Assembly: GCA_016218495.1 (NCBI GenBank)
Contig: JACRDU010000009.1
Location: forward strand, 62,001 to 126,000
DNA: 64,000 bases
Direction of reading: 5' to 3'
DNA from: Elusimicrobiota bacterium
Lineage (GTDB): Bacteria > Elusimicrobiota > Elusimicrobia > UBA1565
The notes below the pieces were generated by a model that saw only the letters and a list, made by a program, of their open reading frames with translations, did no database searches and had not been told where the DNA came from. Positions 7,688-16,168 of this stretch are shown piece after piece; position 1 is the first letter of the stretch; every line of letters starts with the position of its first letter. Position numbers and translations under genes: made by a program.

Positions 7688-8643
7688 GCTTCGAATCCTG
7701 GCATCTGCGCAGCATCCCCGGCATCGCCGAGCTCTATGCGGCCGAGCGCCGGGACGACCCCACCCGCCGCCTCGAATTCATCGACGCGCTCGACCCCGGC
7801 GTCCCCCGCGGCGACAAGTGGGTCATCATGGTCTCCACGCAGTACGGCTGCTGCGTGGGCTGCGCGATGTGCGACGCGGCCGAGCGCCGCTTCCGCGGCA
7901 ACGTCCCCGCGCAGGACATCCTCGCCCAGATCCGGACCGTCCTGGCCGCCCATCCGGAGACCGACCCGCGCACGGTGAAGAAGCTCAAGGTGCACTTCGC
8001 GCGCATGGGGGAACCTACCTTCAACCAGGGCGTGCTCGAAGCGCTGGAGGCCCTGGCGGCCGAAGGCCTGCCCGGGCTCCTGCCGAGCATCTCCACCGTG
8101 GCGCCGGACTGCCCGCCTTCCGCCGCCTTCCTCGAGCGTCTGTTGGAGGTCAAGGACCGGTCGTTCCCCGGCGGCATGTTCCAACTCCAATTCTCCGTCC
8201 ATACGACGGACGCCGAGGTGCGCCGGAGCCTCATCCCCATCCGCACCTGGACGCTGGAGAGGATGGGCGAGTACGCGCGCCGCTGGCTGCGTCCGGGCGA
8301 CCGTCTCGTCACCTTGAACGTCCTCTCCGCGCCCGGCCTCCCCTTCGACCCGGCGCGCCTGCGCGAGGTCTTCGACCCGGCCGTCTGCGTCGTGAAGCTC
8401 ACCCCCGTCCATCCCACCAAGCGTGCGACGCGCAACGGCCTGCTCGACGATTGGCGGGACCCTCCCGAACGCGTGAAGGAACGGGCCTCCGTCCTGGAGT
8501 CCCTGGGCTTCAAGGTCATCATCAACTCCCCCTGGCCCGAGGAGACCGCCGGCGGCGTCAGCTGCGGCCAAGTCGCCTCATCGGTGTCAGACATTCGGAA
8601 CTTTCGAAAGTCCGGGTCAGGTTTCGAACTTTCGAATGTCTGA
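7675..8643 (+). CDS. RlmN/Cfr-like radical SAM protein
   Basis: A 322-residue protein with CxxxCxxC at C59, C63 and C66 and an HFARMGEPTFN segment in place of the usual GGEP, as in RlmN-type proteins. Near the end, C297 sits in GVSCGQV, matching the conserved Cys-Gly-Gln of RlmN whose cysteine carries the methyl intermediate. A methyl-transfer reaction is therefore plausible, on RNA or on a peptide. It starts at GTG 7675, inside the end of the flavoprotein gene, after TTGGAGG. The last 15 or so residues are encoded by a palindromic repeat (8583-8647) that seems to have inserted at the end of the gene. Confidence 0.75.
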   Translation: MYGLGFESWHLRSIPGIAELYAAERRDDPTRRLEFIDALDPGVPRGDKWVIMVSTQYGCCVGCAMCDAAERRFRGNVPAQDILAQIRTVLAAHPETDPRTVKKLKVHFARMGEPTFNQGVLEALEALAAEGLPGLLPSISTVAPDCPPSAAFLERLLEVKDRSFPGGMFQLQFSVHTTDAEVRRSLIPIRTWTLERMGEYARRWLRPGDRLVTLNVLSAPGLPFDPARLREVFDPAVCVVKLTPVHPTKRATRNGLLDDWRDPPERVKERASVLESLGFKVIINSPWPEETAGGVSCGQVASSVSDIRNFRKSGSGFELSNV

Positions 8644-8647
8644 CACC
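8583..8647. repeat. Palindromic element with 15-bp perfect arms
   Basis: GGTGTCAGACATTCG (8583-8597) is the exact reverse complement of 8633-8647, and the interior (TTTCGAAAG and TTTCGAAC stretches) is partly self-complementary too. The element supplies the stop of the radical-SAM gene and an ATG for the next gene. Its outer ends, GGTGTCAG and CTGACACC, are nearly the same as those of the palindrome at 22869-22961, so the two look like members of one family of small mobile or REP-like elements. Confidence 0.7.
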
Positions 8648-9160
8648 GTTGGCACCGTTGGAGAGGCATTGCTGCTGGTGGACTGCCAGCGGCTGTTCTT
8701 AGACCCGGCGAGCCCCGCCGTCCTGCCCGGGGCGCGGCGCGCAGGCGAGCGCGCGGCCTCGCTCCTCGCTGATTTCCGCAAGGCCGGACGCCCGGTCTTC
8801 CACGCCCGCTTCGAGACCCGGGCGGCCTCGCCGATGGCACGGCGTTGGCGCCCGGTGAAGGGGCGTTGGGCGGAGGTCTGGCCGACGCTGGCCCCCTCGG
8901 GGCGGGAGCCGGCGCTGGTCAAGCATTCGTACAGCGCCTTCAAGGGGACCGGCCTGGCGGGGCGTCTGCGCCGGGCGAAGGTGCGCCGCCTGCGCTTGGC
9001 CGGGTTCATGACCGACCTGTGCGTGCTGGCCACCGCGCTGGACGCCTTCGACCTCGGGCTTTCGGTCCGGGTCGACGGGAAGGCCTGCGCCGCCCGCACG
9101 CGCGGGCTGCACGCGGCGGCGCTGCGGGCCATAGCCAGGGGTTTCGGGGACGTCGTCTGA
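8636..9160 (+). CDS. Isochorismatase-like cysteine hydrolase
   Basis: About 174 residues of the isochorismatase-like fold: LLLVDCQ with the catalytic Asp, VKHSYSAF with the catalytic Lys, and GFMTDLCVLATALDAF with the nucleophilic Cys in the usual position. The family hydrolyses amides and related bonds (nicotinamide, carbamoyl groups, isochorismate); the substrate here is unknown. The first ATG (8636) lies inside the palindromic element; TTG 8669 or GTG 8678 close behind GGAGAGG (8660-8666) may be the real start. It is the last + strand gene of the cluster. Confidence 0.75.
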   Translation: MSDTVGTVGEALLLVDCQRLFLDPASPAVLPGARRAGERAASLLADFRKAGRPVFHARFETRAASPMARRWRPVKGRWAEVWPTLAPSGREPALVKHSYSAFKGTGLAGRLRRAKVRRLRLAGFMTDLCVLATALDAFDLGLSVRVDGKACAARTRGLHAAALRAIARGFGDVV

Positions 9161-9179
9161 TCGGCCGCCCTGGCCTAGC

Positions 9180-11441
9180 CTACTGCCGCAGCAGCCGGCG
9201 CTTGACGGCGGGGTCGACGGAGGGGTCCATCAGCACGGAGAGCCCGGCGTCGAATCCGGCGCGCCGGTCGGCGAGGGCCCAGTCCCACTGGTAGGAGGCC
9301 TGCACACCCTCCAGATACCCCAAGGTCGGCTCCCAGCGCCGCCATTCGGACCCGGAGTACTGCCCGCGCAGCTGCTCCAGGGTCTGCCCTCCCTGCAGTT
9401 CGGCGCGCAGCCAATTCTCGCGCAGAGCGCGCTCCCAGTAGGCACGCTCCGAAGCGTTCCCGGCGCCCTCCGCCGCGGCCAGGCGCTCGACAGCCAGGCG
9501 CGTGCCCCGGGCCCAAGAGAGGTCCGCCTCGAGCTCGCGGCGCAGGCCCTGGCGCTCGGTGACCAGGGCGTCGCGCCGGCGGGAGAGCCGGGCGTCGGCG
9601 GCCGCCGCCCTGCGCCAGGCGTCGCTGCCCTCGGGGAGGCGGGCCAGCAGAGCCTTGCTTTCGCCGACCCGTGCGGCGAGGGCGTCGAACTCCGGGGCGG
9701 TGGCCTGCAGGCGTTCCATGCGCCGCGTATAGTCGAGGGCCGCGCGCCCCGGCCCGGAGAGCGCCGCGTCGGCCCCGCCGTCCTGACGCAACCGACGCAA
9801 CTCGGCCAGGCGTTCGCCGACGCCGCTGCGGTCGGAGAGTGCGCGCAGCGCGCCGTCCAGGCCCTCCACCTTCTCTCCGGCGCGGTTGCGCCGGTCGGCG
9901 GCGCGCAGCAGCGCGTCACCGTCGGTCCCGCCGGCCTTGAGCGCGTCGTACTCGTCGCGCAGCCGCTCGTATTCGGCACGGTAGCGTCCGCGCACGGCCT
10001 CCAGCTCCGAGCGGCGGGGGGCGAGAGCGTCGAGGCTCCCCTGCGAGAGGCTGCGCAGCTGTTCCGGAAGATGCCGGGCCAGGTCGGCGTCCTTCACGAT
10101 GGGGAACTTCTCGGCGAAACGGGCGTCGAGCGCCTTCTCCGCCTGGGCCAGGGCCAGCTTCTTGAGCAGGCGCTCTGTCACGCTGCCCTCCGGCATCGCC
10201 TTCACCGCGGACAGCTTGTCGAGCTGCTTGAGGGTGGCCGTCTCGGCGGCGTCGAAAAAGGGGCGCGGGGCCCCGCCCTTGGAGCCCGGCTCATAGAGGG
10301 TGCCGTCCAGCGCGCGGTACAGCGTCCCCGCAGGCGCCAGCACGCGCGTCTGCGTCTTGCCGTCGTGGTCGACCACCGAACGGGCCCGCACGGCCTCGTA
10401 GTCTCCCAGCCGCTGGCCGGCGGTGGAATAGACCAACCAGGGCGAGCCGCCGTCCGCCCCGCTCCGGTTCTCGCCATAGTAGAACACCACCGTTTCGTCC
10501 CCGTAGCGCGCATCCTTGGGCACGAAGCCGACCTTGCTGCCGTCCGGGGCCAGCAGCTTGCCGCCCTCGAGCCGGAAGCGCAGCTCGGGCGAACCGGAGA
10601 AGAGGTCCTTGGGCGCGCCCCGGCCGGCGGCGCGCTCGGTCACTTCCTCATACCGCCCCAGCCTGCGGCCGTCCAGGGAGTAGTCCTGCCAGGGCGCGCC
10701 GTCGGCGCGGCCGCCCGCGTTCCCGGCGTGCACGAAGAGCAGCTTGCGGCCGGCCAGCTCGAAGCGGTGGCCGACCTCCTTGCCGGAGGCGTCCTTCACC
10801 TTCGTGCCGTCGACGCGCCAGCCGGCGAGGGCGAGGTCGGCGGCCGGCGGGGCGGCAGGTTTGGGCGCGGCCGGCGCCGGGGGGAGGGCGACGGGGGACA
10901 GGGCGGCGGGGACGTCGCGCAGGCCCGCCCCGCCGTCGAAGGCGGCGCCGGAGGCCAGCGCCCCCTTCAGGCGCGCGGCGCCGCGGGCCGCTTCCGGGCC
11001 GGAGCCCGGCGCGGCGGCGGGGCGTACGGGACGCAGGCCTCCGTCTTCGGCGACTTTCAAGGGCGTCAAGGAGCCGTCCGTCCCGCGGGCGAAGAGTCCC
11101 GCCATCTGCTCCTTTCCGAAGCCGGGACGATAGAGCACCTGGGTCGGCCGGCCGGCCACCGGGACGCGCAGCGAGACCACCCCGTCCCAGCCGGGACCCT
11201 CCGGCGCCTGCGCGGGGTCCAGTTCGGTCGCGTCGCGGTCGAGTTTTGCCAGGCGCGCCAGCACGTCGGCCCCGTCGGGGTCGGCGCCGCGCTCGGCCAT
11301 GCGCCGGCGGTAGTCCTCCAGGTCCAGGCGGCGCGGCTCGGCGTTCGTGACGGCAGGAGACCCCGGCTGCGGCTCATCCTCGGCGGCCAGGGGGGCCGCC
11401 CAGGAAAGGACGAGCGCCAGCGCGGCGACGGAGGCCGTCAT
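9180..11441 (-). CDS. Large exported protein of unknown function
   Basis: 753 residues from ATG 11441 (GTG 11450 is also possible). It begins with a clear signal peptide ending ...APLAAEDE. The middle (residues about 190-430) contains two related stretches with a 'PW(Q/L)(D/V)YS..G(R/Q)RLG.YE' pattern about 90 residues apart, which suggests a duplicated beta-rich module. The C-terminal 300 residues are rich in Ala, Arg, Glu and Leu and should form long helices or coiled coils. I know no family. It ends 19 bases from the converging hydrolase gene and stands alone on the minus strand; the upstream neighbour is divergent. Confidence 0.75.
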   Translation of the reverse strand: MTASVAALALVLSWAAPLAAEDEPQPGSPAVTNAEPRRLDLEDYRRRMAERGADPDGADVLARLAKLDRDATELDPAQAPEGPGWDGVVSLRVPVAGRPTQVLYRPGFGKEQMAGLFARGTDGSLTPLKVAEDGGLRPVRPAAAPGSGPEAARGAARLKGALASGAAFDGGAGLRDVPAALSPVALPPAPAAPKPAAPPAADLALAGWRVDGTKVKDASGKEVGHRFELAGRKLLFVHAGNAGGRADGAPWQDYSLDGRRLGRYEEVTERAAGRGAPKDLFSGSPELRFRLEGGKLLAPDGSKVGFVPKDARYGDETVVFYYGENRSGADGGSPWLVYSTAGQRLGDYEAVRARSVVDHDGKTQTRVLAPAGTLYRALDGTLYEPGSKGGAPRPFFDAAETATLKQLDKLSAVKAMPEGSVTERLLKKLALAQAEKALDARFAEKFPIVKDADLARHLPEQLRSLSQGSLDALAPRRSELEAVRGRYRAEYERLRDEYDALKAGGTDGDALLRAADRRNRAGEKVEGLDGALRALSDRSGVGERLAELRRLRQDGGADAALSGPGRAALDYTRRMERLQATAPEFDALAARVGESKALLARLPEGSDAWRRAAAADARLSRRRDALVTERQGLRRELEADLSWARGTRLAVERLAAAEGAGNASERAYWERALRENWLRAELQGGQTLEQLRGQYSGSEWRRWEPTLGYLEGVQASYQWDWALADRRAGFDAGLSVLMDPSVDPAVKRRLLRQ

Positions 11442-11553
11442 CAGGTTCACGGTAGGCCTGCCGCCTCGGGCCGTCCAGGGGCCGGCCGCCTGCCCCTCGG
11501 GGGATGGCCGCCGCTGCAATCGGTTTGCAATGCGGGGGTGGACCCGGCGGGGC

Positions 11554-11582
11554 TTGATATTCCCCGGCGGGGCCTCTATCCT
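11554..11582 (+). promoter_or_regulatory. Sigma70-type promoter of the Pro-rich membrane protein gene
   Basis: TTGATA (11554-11559), a 17-base spacer and TATCCT (11577-11582). The start codon at 11592 is 9 bases beyond the -10 box, so the 5' leader can only be a few bases long. Confidence 0.45.
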
Positions 11583-11591
11583 CTGGGGTAG

Positions 11592-12359
11592 ATGGCCAGC
11601 GGCAGCAACGACCCGGTGCGCGATTTCATCCGGGAGCACGGCGGCATGATCCTCAGCGTGGGGGCCATCGCCCTGTGCATCCTGGTCGCCTGGCTGATGC
11701 AGCCCGGCCGCGGGGGCGGCGCGCGCTCCGTGCCGATGTCGATTGGAGGCGCGGAGCGCCAGGCCAGCCGGTCCGCCGACTATCGGCCGGCGGGGCGGTC
11801 CTCGATGGATTTCGCGCCCAAGTGGGGGGAGCTGCCCCTCAGCCCCGAAATCGCCCCGCCCGCGCCGCAGCCCCAGGCGGACCCGGCGCCGGAGCCCGAG
11901 CCGGAGGCCCCGCCGATACCGCAGACGCCCGAGCCCGAGGCGCCGCCGCCCCCGAAGGCCGAAGGGCTGGTCAAGAAGGCCGCCGGAGGCGGCGGCGCCG
12001 CCGGCCCGGCCCCGGTGATGACGGCCGTCCCGACCTTCGAGAAGCGCGAGGCCCGGGAGCGGGGAGAGGCCGCGGAGCCCGGGGCGCCCGCCGCCGCGGC
12101 GGGTTCGGTCGAGGCCAGGCGGGCCCGCACGATGCGCGCCATCATCATGGCCGGACAGGACGGTTCGCTGCAGCGCTACGGGCTCGACAAGGAGACGCTC
12201 TACCGCCTGGAGAAGCTGGGCGCCGAGCTTTCCCAGTACGTGCAGCCGGACGGCACCTTCAAGATCAGCGAGAAGGACGCCAAGATCCTGAACAACCAGC
12301 TGGGCGTCATCCGCGGCAAGGACGACAAGCTGCCCGGCCCCAGCGGCTTCGGCTACTAG
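11592..12359 (+). CDS. Single-pass membrane protein with Pro-rich linker, unknown function
   Basis: 255 residues. One membrane segment lies at about residues 20-36, followed by a long linker rich in Pro, Glu and Ala (about residues 85-145) and a charged C-terminal domain (about 180-255). This TonB/TolA-like layout, a membrane anchor plus extended linker plus small domain, suggests that the C-terminal domain reaches across the periplasm, but I see no TonB-type motif. It has its own promoter and no partner on the same strand. It overlaps the stop of the converging OsmC gene by 4 bases. Confidence 0.7.
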   Translation: MASGSNDPVRDFIREHGGMILSVGAIALCILVAWLMQPGRGGGARSVPMSIGGAERQASRSADYRPAGRSSMDFAPKWGELPLSPEIAPPAPQPQADPAPEPEPEAPPIPQTPEPEAPPPPKAEGLVKKAAGGGGAAGPAPVMTAVPTFEKREARERGEAAEPGAPAAAAGSVEARRARTMRAIIMAGQDGSLQRYGLDKETLYRLEKLGAELSQYVQPDGTFKISEKDAKILNNQLGVIRGKDDKLPGPSGFGY

Positions 12360-12790
12360 GCCGTCACCACCTCGACCTCGAGCTCCGGCGGGGTCTTCAG
12401 CGCGTTGGAGACGATACAGTGCTTCTTCGCCTTCTTGAGCAGCTCGGCGCCGCGCTCGGCGTCGGCGGGGGCGAGGGCGAGCCGCACGCGCTGCACGACG
12501 CGGGTGAAGGCCAGCCCGTCGGCGGTCTTATCGAGGGTCCCTTCCGAGGCGGACTGGTAGCCCGGGACCTCGAGCCTCGCGCGTTCGGCCAGGGCCAGGA
12601 AGGTCGTCATCAGGCAGAGCTCCGCCGCGCTGAGGAGCAGGGCCTCCGGGCTCCAGGCCCCGTCGGGCCCGTCGAACTGGGGCGGCGGCGCCCCGTCGAG
12701 CGGGCGCGCCTCGCCGTATTTCAGGACGGCCCGCCGGCCCTCCGTGCGGTGCAGGGAGGTCTCGTAGCGGTGGGGGAAGGGGTGCGGCAT
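12356..12790 (-). CDS. OsmC/Ohr family protein
   Basis: 144 residues. The pattern SPEALLLSAAELCLMTTFLALA followed about 55 residues later by KKAKKHCIVSNAL matches the OsmC fold with its two redox-active cysteines. OsmC and Ohr proteins reduce organic hydroperoxides; other members act on persulfides. It is the last gene of the minus-strand pump operon, 1 base after the YgaP-like gene. The YgaP-like membrane protein and OsmC together hint at sulfur or thiol chemistry, an inference. Confidence 0.85.
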   Translation of the reverse strand: MPHPFPHRYETSLHRTEGRRAVLKYGEARPLDGAPPPQFDGPDGAWSPEALLLSAAELCLMTTFLALAERARLEVPGYQSASEGTLDKTADGLAFTRVVQRVRLALAPADAERGAELLKKAKKHCIVSNALKTPPELEVEVVTA

Positions 12791-12791
12791 G

Positions 12792-12992
12792 TCAGCCTCC
12801 GCAGCAGCCGTTCTTGGACCCGTCCTTGAGCAGGCGGGTCGCCGGGCAGAAGCCCGTGAAGGCCGATTGTATCAGGTTGGCCCCGACGAAGGCGGTGAAC
12901 CAGAGCCATTTCGGGCTGTGGTAATGCGCCAGCAGCAGGCTGGCCAGGATGTTCGACCCGGCCAGGACGCGGACCTTGTTCTCGACGGTCAT
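12792..12992 (-). CDS. YgaP-like transmembrane protein (DUF2892)
   Basis: 66 residues with two hydrophobic segments and a typical DUF2892 pattern (early VRVLAGSNIL, later FTGFCPATRLLK). The tail ends in a Cys-Cys-Gly-Gly sequence that could bind a metal or carry sulfur. DUF2892 is the membrane part of the rhodanese YgaP; here the rhodanese domain is missing. Its start overlaps the stop of the RND pump gene (ATGA), so it is translationally coupled to it. Confidence 0.8.
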   Translation of the reverse strand: MTVENKVRVLAGSNILASLLLAHYHSPKWLWFTAFVGANLIQSAFTGFCPATRLLKDGSKNGCCGG

Positions 12993-15900
12993 GAAGCCTC
13001 CGGGAAACGGCTCTTGAGCATGAAGTAGAGGACGGGGACGGCCGTGCGCGACAGCAGGGTGGACGCCACCTCGCCGGAGATGAGGGCCACGGCCAGCCCC
13101 TGGAAGATGGGGTCGAAGAGGATGACCACGGCGCCGACGACGACGGCGGCGGCCGTCAGCAGCATGGGCCTGAAGCGGACCACGCCGGCGTCGACCACCG
13201 CGTCGCGCAGGGACATGCCTTCGGACATGCGCAGCTCGGCGAAGTCGATGAGGATGATGGAGTTGCGCACCACGATGCCCGCCCCGGCGATGAAGCCTAT
13301 CATCGAGGTTGCGGTGAAGAACGCGCCCAGCCCCCAGTGGGCCGGCAGGATGCCCACCAGGGTCAGCGGGATGGGGACCATGATGACGAGCGGAACCGTG
13401 AACGAGCGGAACCACGCCACGACGAGGACGTACATCAGCACCAATACCAGGGCGAAGGCCGCGCCCAAGTCGCGGAAGACCTCGTAGGTGATCTGCCATT
13501 CGCCGTCCCACTTCAGCGCGGTCTGCGAAGGGTCCGAGGGCTGCTCGGCGAAATATTGGACCAGGTCGATGCCCATGGATTCGGCCAGGTCCTGGATAGG
13601 GCCTTTGAGCTCGAGCAGTGCGTAGACGGGGCTCTCCGCCTGCCCGGCCACATCGGCGATGACGTAGCTGACCTCCCTCTGGTTCTTGCGGTAGACGGGT
13701 TCGTCGGCCAGGAGGGTCCGCCGCTGCACGAGGTCGGAAAGCCTCAGCAAAGTGCCGTTCGGCGAGACGAGGGGCATGCGCAGGACGCCGTCCAGGCCCT
13801 GGCGCGAGACGGGCGGGAGCCTCAGGCGTATGGCGGTGGGTTCGAACTCCCCTGTGTCGTGGGCTGAGCCGGCTTCCATGCCGGAGAGCGCCAAGGCCGC
13901 CGTCTGGGCGACCTGGACGGGCGGGATGCCGTTGAGGGTGGCTTTCGCCCTGTCCACAACCAGCCTTTCCAGGGGTTGGGCGTCGGGCAGATAGGTGTCC
14001 ACATCCACGATGCCGGGAGACTCGCCGAGCAGGGCCATGAGCGCCTCGGAGAACGCCCGGCGCTTCGCGGCGTCCGGGGCGTAGACCTCGAACACCAAAG
14101 TCGAGAGCACGGGAGGGCCGGGAGGGACCTCGGCCACCTGGACGCGGGCCCCGTAGCGCGCGGCGGCCGCGGCGACCGCCGGGCGCACGGCTTTGGCTAT
14201 GGCATGGCTCTGCCGCGAGCGGTGGTGCCGTCCCGCCAGGTTCACCACGATGTCGGCCTGATTGGGGCGCAGGCGCAGGAAGTAATGCCGGACCAGGCCG
14301 TTGAAGTTGTACGGGGCCGCGGCGCCGGCATATTCGGTCACCGCCGCCGCTTCGGGGACCTTGCGCAGGACCGCGCCCACCTCGGAGGCGGCCTGGACCG
14401 TGCGCTCCAGCGACGTGCCCTCGGGCAGGGTCAAGACGACTTCGAACTCGTCCTTGTCGTCGAACGGGAGCATCTTGACCGTCACCATCTTGAGCGGCAC
14501 GAGCGCGGCGGCCGCCGCCAGCAGGAGCAGCATCCCGCCGAGGTAGGCCGCCCGGGTCGGGGCGTGGTCGAGGATGCGGCCCATCATCGACCGGTACATG
14601 CGGTCGAGCCGGCCGTCCTGATGCTCGGCGTGGGCGTGCTTGGGGGGGAACAGCCTGAGGAGCCCCGCGAAGGCCCACGGGGAGACGATGAAGGCCACGG
14701 CCAGGGAGAACAGCATGGCCATGGACGCTCCCACCGGGATGGGGCGCATGTAGGGGCCCATCAGCCCGCTGACGAAGGCCCTCGGCAGGATGGCGGCGAT
14801 GACGGTCCAGGTGGCCAGCAAGGTGGGATTGCCGACCTCGTCGACGGCGTCCACCGCGACCCGGCTGACGTCGCGGCCGTCTCCCATCATGTAGTGGCGG
14901 TGGATGTTCTCTATGACGACTATGGCGTCGTCGACCAGGATGCCGATGGAGAAGATCAGGGCGAACAGGGTGATGCGGTTGAGGGTGTAGCCGGAGAGGT
15001 GGTAGATGAGCAGGGTCAGGGCCAGCGTGACGGGGATGGCCACGAGGACGACGACGGCCTCCCTCCAGCCCAGGGTCAGCCAGATGAGGAAGGTGACCGA
15101 GCCGGTGGCCAGCAGCATGTGATAGAGCAGCTCGTCGGACTTCTGCTTGGCGGTCTCCCCGTAGTCGCGCGTCACGGTCCATTCCACGTCCTCCAGGACC
15201 CCCGCGGCCTTGCGGGCCGCCAGGCGCTCGAGGACGGTCCGGGTGACCAGGGTGGCGTTGGCCCCCCGCCGCTTGGAGACCGAGAGGGTGACGGCGGCGG
15301 CCCGGCCCTCCTTGCCGCGGCTGGTGATGACGGAGACCTCGTCCTCGTCGGGCCCGTCCACGACCTGCGCCACATCGCCCAGACGGACCGGTCGTCCGTC
15401 CGAGATGCCCAGCACCAGGGCGCGCAGGTCGTCGGCCGTGCGCACCAGGGCGTCGGTCTCGACGAGGACGGAGCGTCCGGGCGCGGCGGCGGCGCCGGCC
15501 GGCAGCCTGACGTCGGAGGCCGACACCCGGCCGAGGACCTCGAGGGCGGTGAGGCGGCGGCGGGCCAGCGCATCGGGGTCCAGGTGGACCAGGAACTGGC
15601 GCCGGCGGCCGCCGATGAGGGAGGTCTCGGCCACATCCGCGACCGAGGCGGCCTCGGCGCGGAAGCCGGCGACGCGGCGGCGGAGCTCCAGCGGGTCGAG
15701 GCTCGGGCTCCAGAAGGTGACGGCGAGAACGGGCACATCGTCGATGAGGCGCGGCTTGATCAGAGGCTGCAGGGCCCCGGGGGCCAGCTGGTCGAGGTTG
15801 GCGAAGGCCTTGGTGTACACGCGCGTCATCGCCTCTTCCGGGTTCGTGCCCACCTTGAAGCGCACGATGAACAGCGCCATGCCGGGCTCCGACGTCGAAT

Positions 15901-16168
15901 AGATGTACTCGACGCCGGGGACCTCCCAGAGCCGGCGCTCTCCGACGGCCGTCACGCGCTCGGCCACCTCGGACGCGGAGGCGCCGGGGAAAGGCACGAA
16001 GACGTCGAACATCGGCACGTCGATCTGGGGCTCCTCCTCGCGGGGGAGCCCCAGCAGGGCGAAGCCGCCGATGAGCAGCGAACCCAGCACGATGAGGGGG
16101 GTGAGCTTGGAGCGCACGAAGGCGGCCGCCAGGGAACCCGCCAGCCCCGTCTTCTCATCCGTGCTCAT
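12989..16168 (-). CDS. RND-family efflux pump subunit (AcrB-like)
   Basis: 1059 residues, the usual length of AcrB-type pumps. The first membrane segment (about residues 20-40) is followed by a large periplasmic loop with FPGASASEVAERVT, the central block has the typical multi-helix run including GILVDDAIVVIENI (about residue 410), and the duplicated second half repeats the pattern with GAGIVVRNSIILIDF near the end. The charged residues Asp-Asp in GILVDDAIVV fit a proton relay. It overlaps the TolC-like gene (ATGA) but no membrane-fusion protein gene is present in the operon, which is unusual. Substrate unknown. Confidence 0.9.
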   Translation of the reverse strand: MSTDEKTGLAGSLAAAFVRSKLTPLIVLGSLLIGGFALLGLPREEEPQIDVPMFDVFVPFPGASASEVAERVTAVGERRLWEVPGVEYIYSTSEPGMALFIVRFKVGTNPEEAMTRVYTKAFANLDQLAPGALQPLIKPRLIDDVPVLAVTFWSPSLDPLELRRRVAGFRAEAASVADVAETSLIGGRRRQFLVHLDPDALARRRLTALEVLGRVSASDVRLPAGAAAAPGRSVLVETDALVRTADDLRALVLGISDGRPVRLGDVAQVVDGPDEDEVSVITSRGKEGRAAAVTLSVSKRRGANATLVTRTVLERLAARKAAGVLEDVEWTVTRDYGETAKQKSDELLYHMLLATGSVTFLIWLTLGWREAVVVLVAIPVTLALTLLIYHLSGYTLNRITLFALIFSIGILVDDAIVVIENIHRHYMMGDGRDVSRVAVDAVDEVGNPTLLATWTVIAAILPRAFVSGLMGPYMRPIPVGASMAMLFSLAVAFIVSPWAFAGLLRLFPPKHAHAEHQDGRLDRMYRSMMGRILDHAPTRAAYLGGMLLLLAAAAALVPLKMVTVKMLPFDDKDEFEVVLTLPEGTSLERTVQAASEVGAVLRKVPEAAAVTEYAGAAAPYNFNGLVRHYFLRLRPNQADIVVNLAGRHHRSRQSHAIAKAVRPAVAAAAARYGARVQVAEVPPGPPVLSTLVFEVYAPDAAKRRAFSEALMALLGESPGIVDVDTYLPDAQPLERLVVDRAKATLNGIPPVQVAQTAALALSGMEAGSAHDTGEFEPTAIRLRLPPVSRQGLDGVLRMPLVSPNGTLLRLSDLVQRRTLLADEPVYRKNQREVSYVIADVAGQAESPVYALLELKGPIQDLAESMGIDLVQYFAEQPSDPSQTALKWDGEWQITYEVFRDLGAAFALVLVLMYVLVVAWFRSFTVPLVIMVPIPLTLVGILPAHWGLGAFFTATSMIGFIAGAGIVVRNSIILIDFAELRMSEGMSLRDAVVDAGVVRFRPMLLTAAAVVVGAVVILFDPIFQGLAVALISGEVASTLLSRTAVPVLYFMLKSRFPEAS

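Noticed and set aside
497-9160. Naming the radical-SAM genes hxsB and hxsC
   Set aside because: The resemblance is in the substrate repeat and gene order only; there is no HxsD and I cannot compare the enzymes to the family models.
12792-15182. Long minus-strand open frame (about 796 codons) inside the RND pump gene
   Set aside because: It is the alternative frame of high-GC DNA: its translation is Arg/Gly/His/Pro-rich without domains, while the overlapping frame is a full RND pump.
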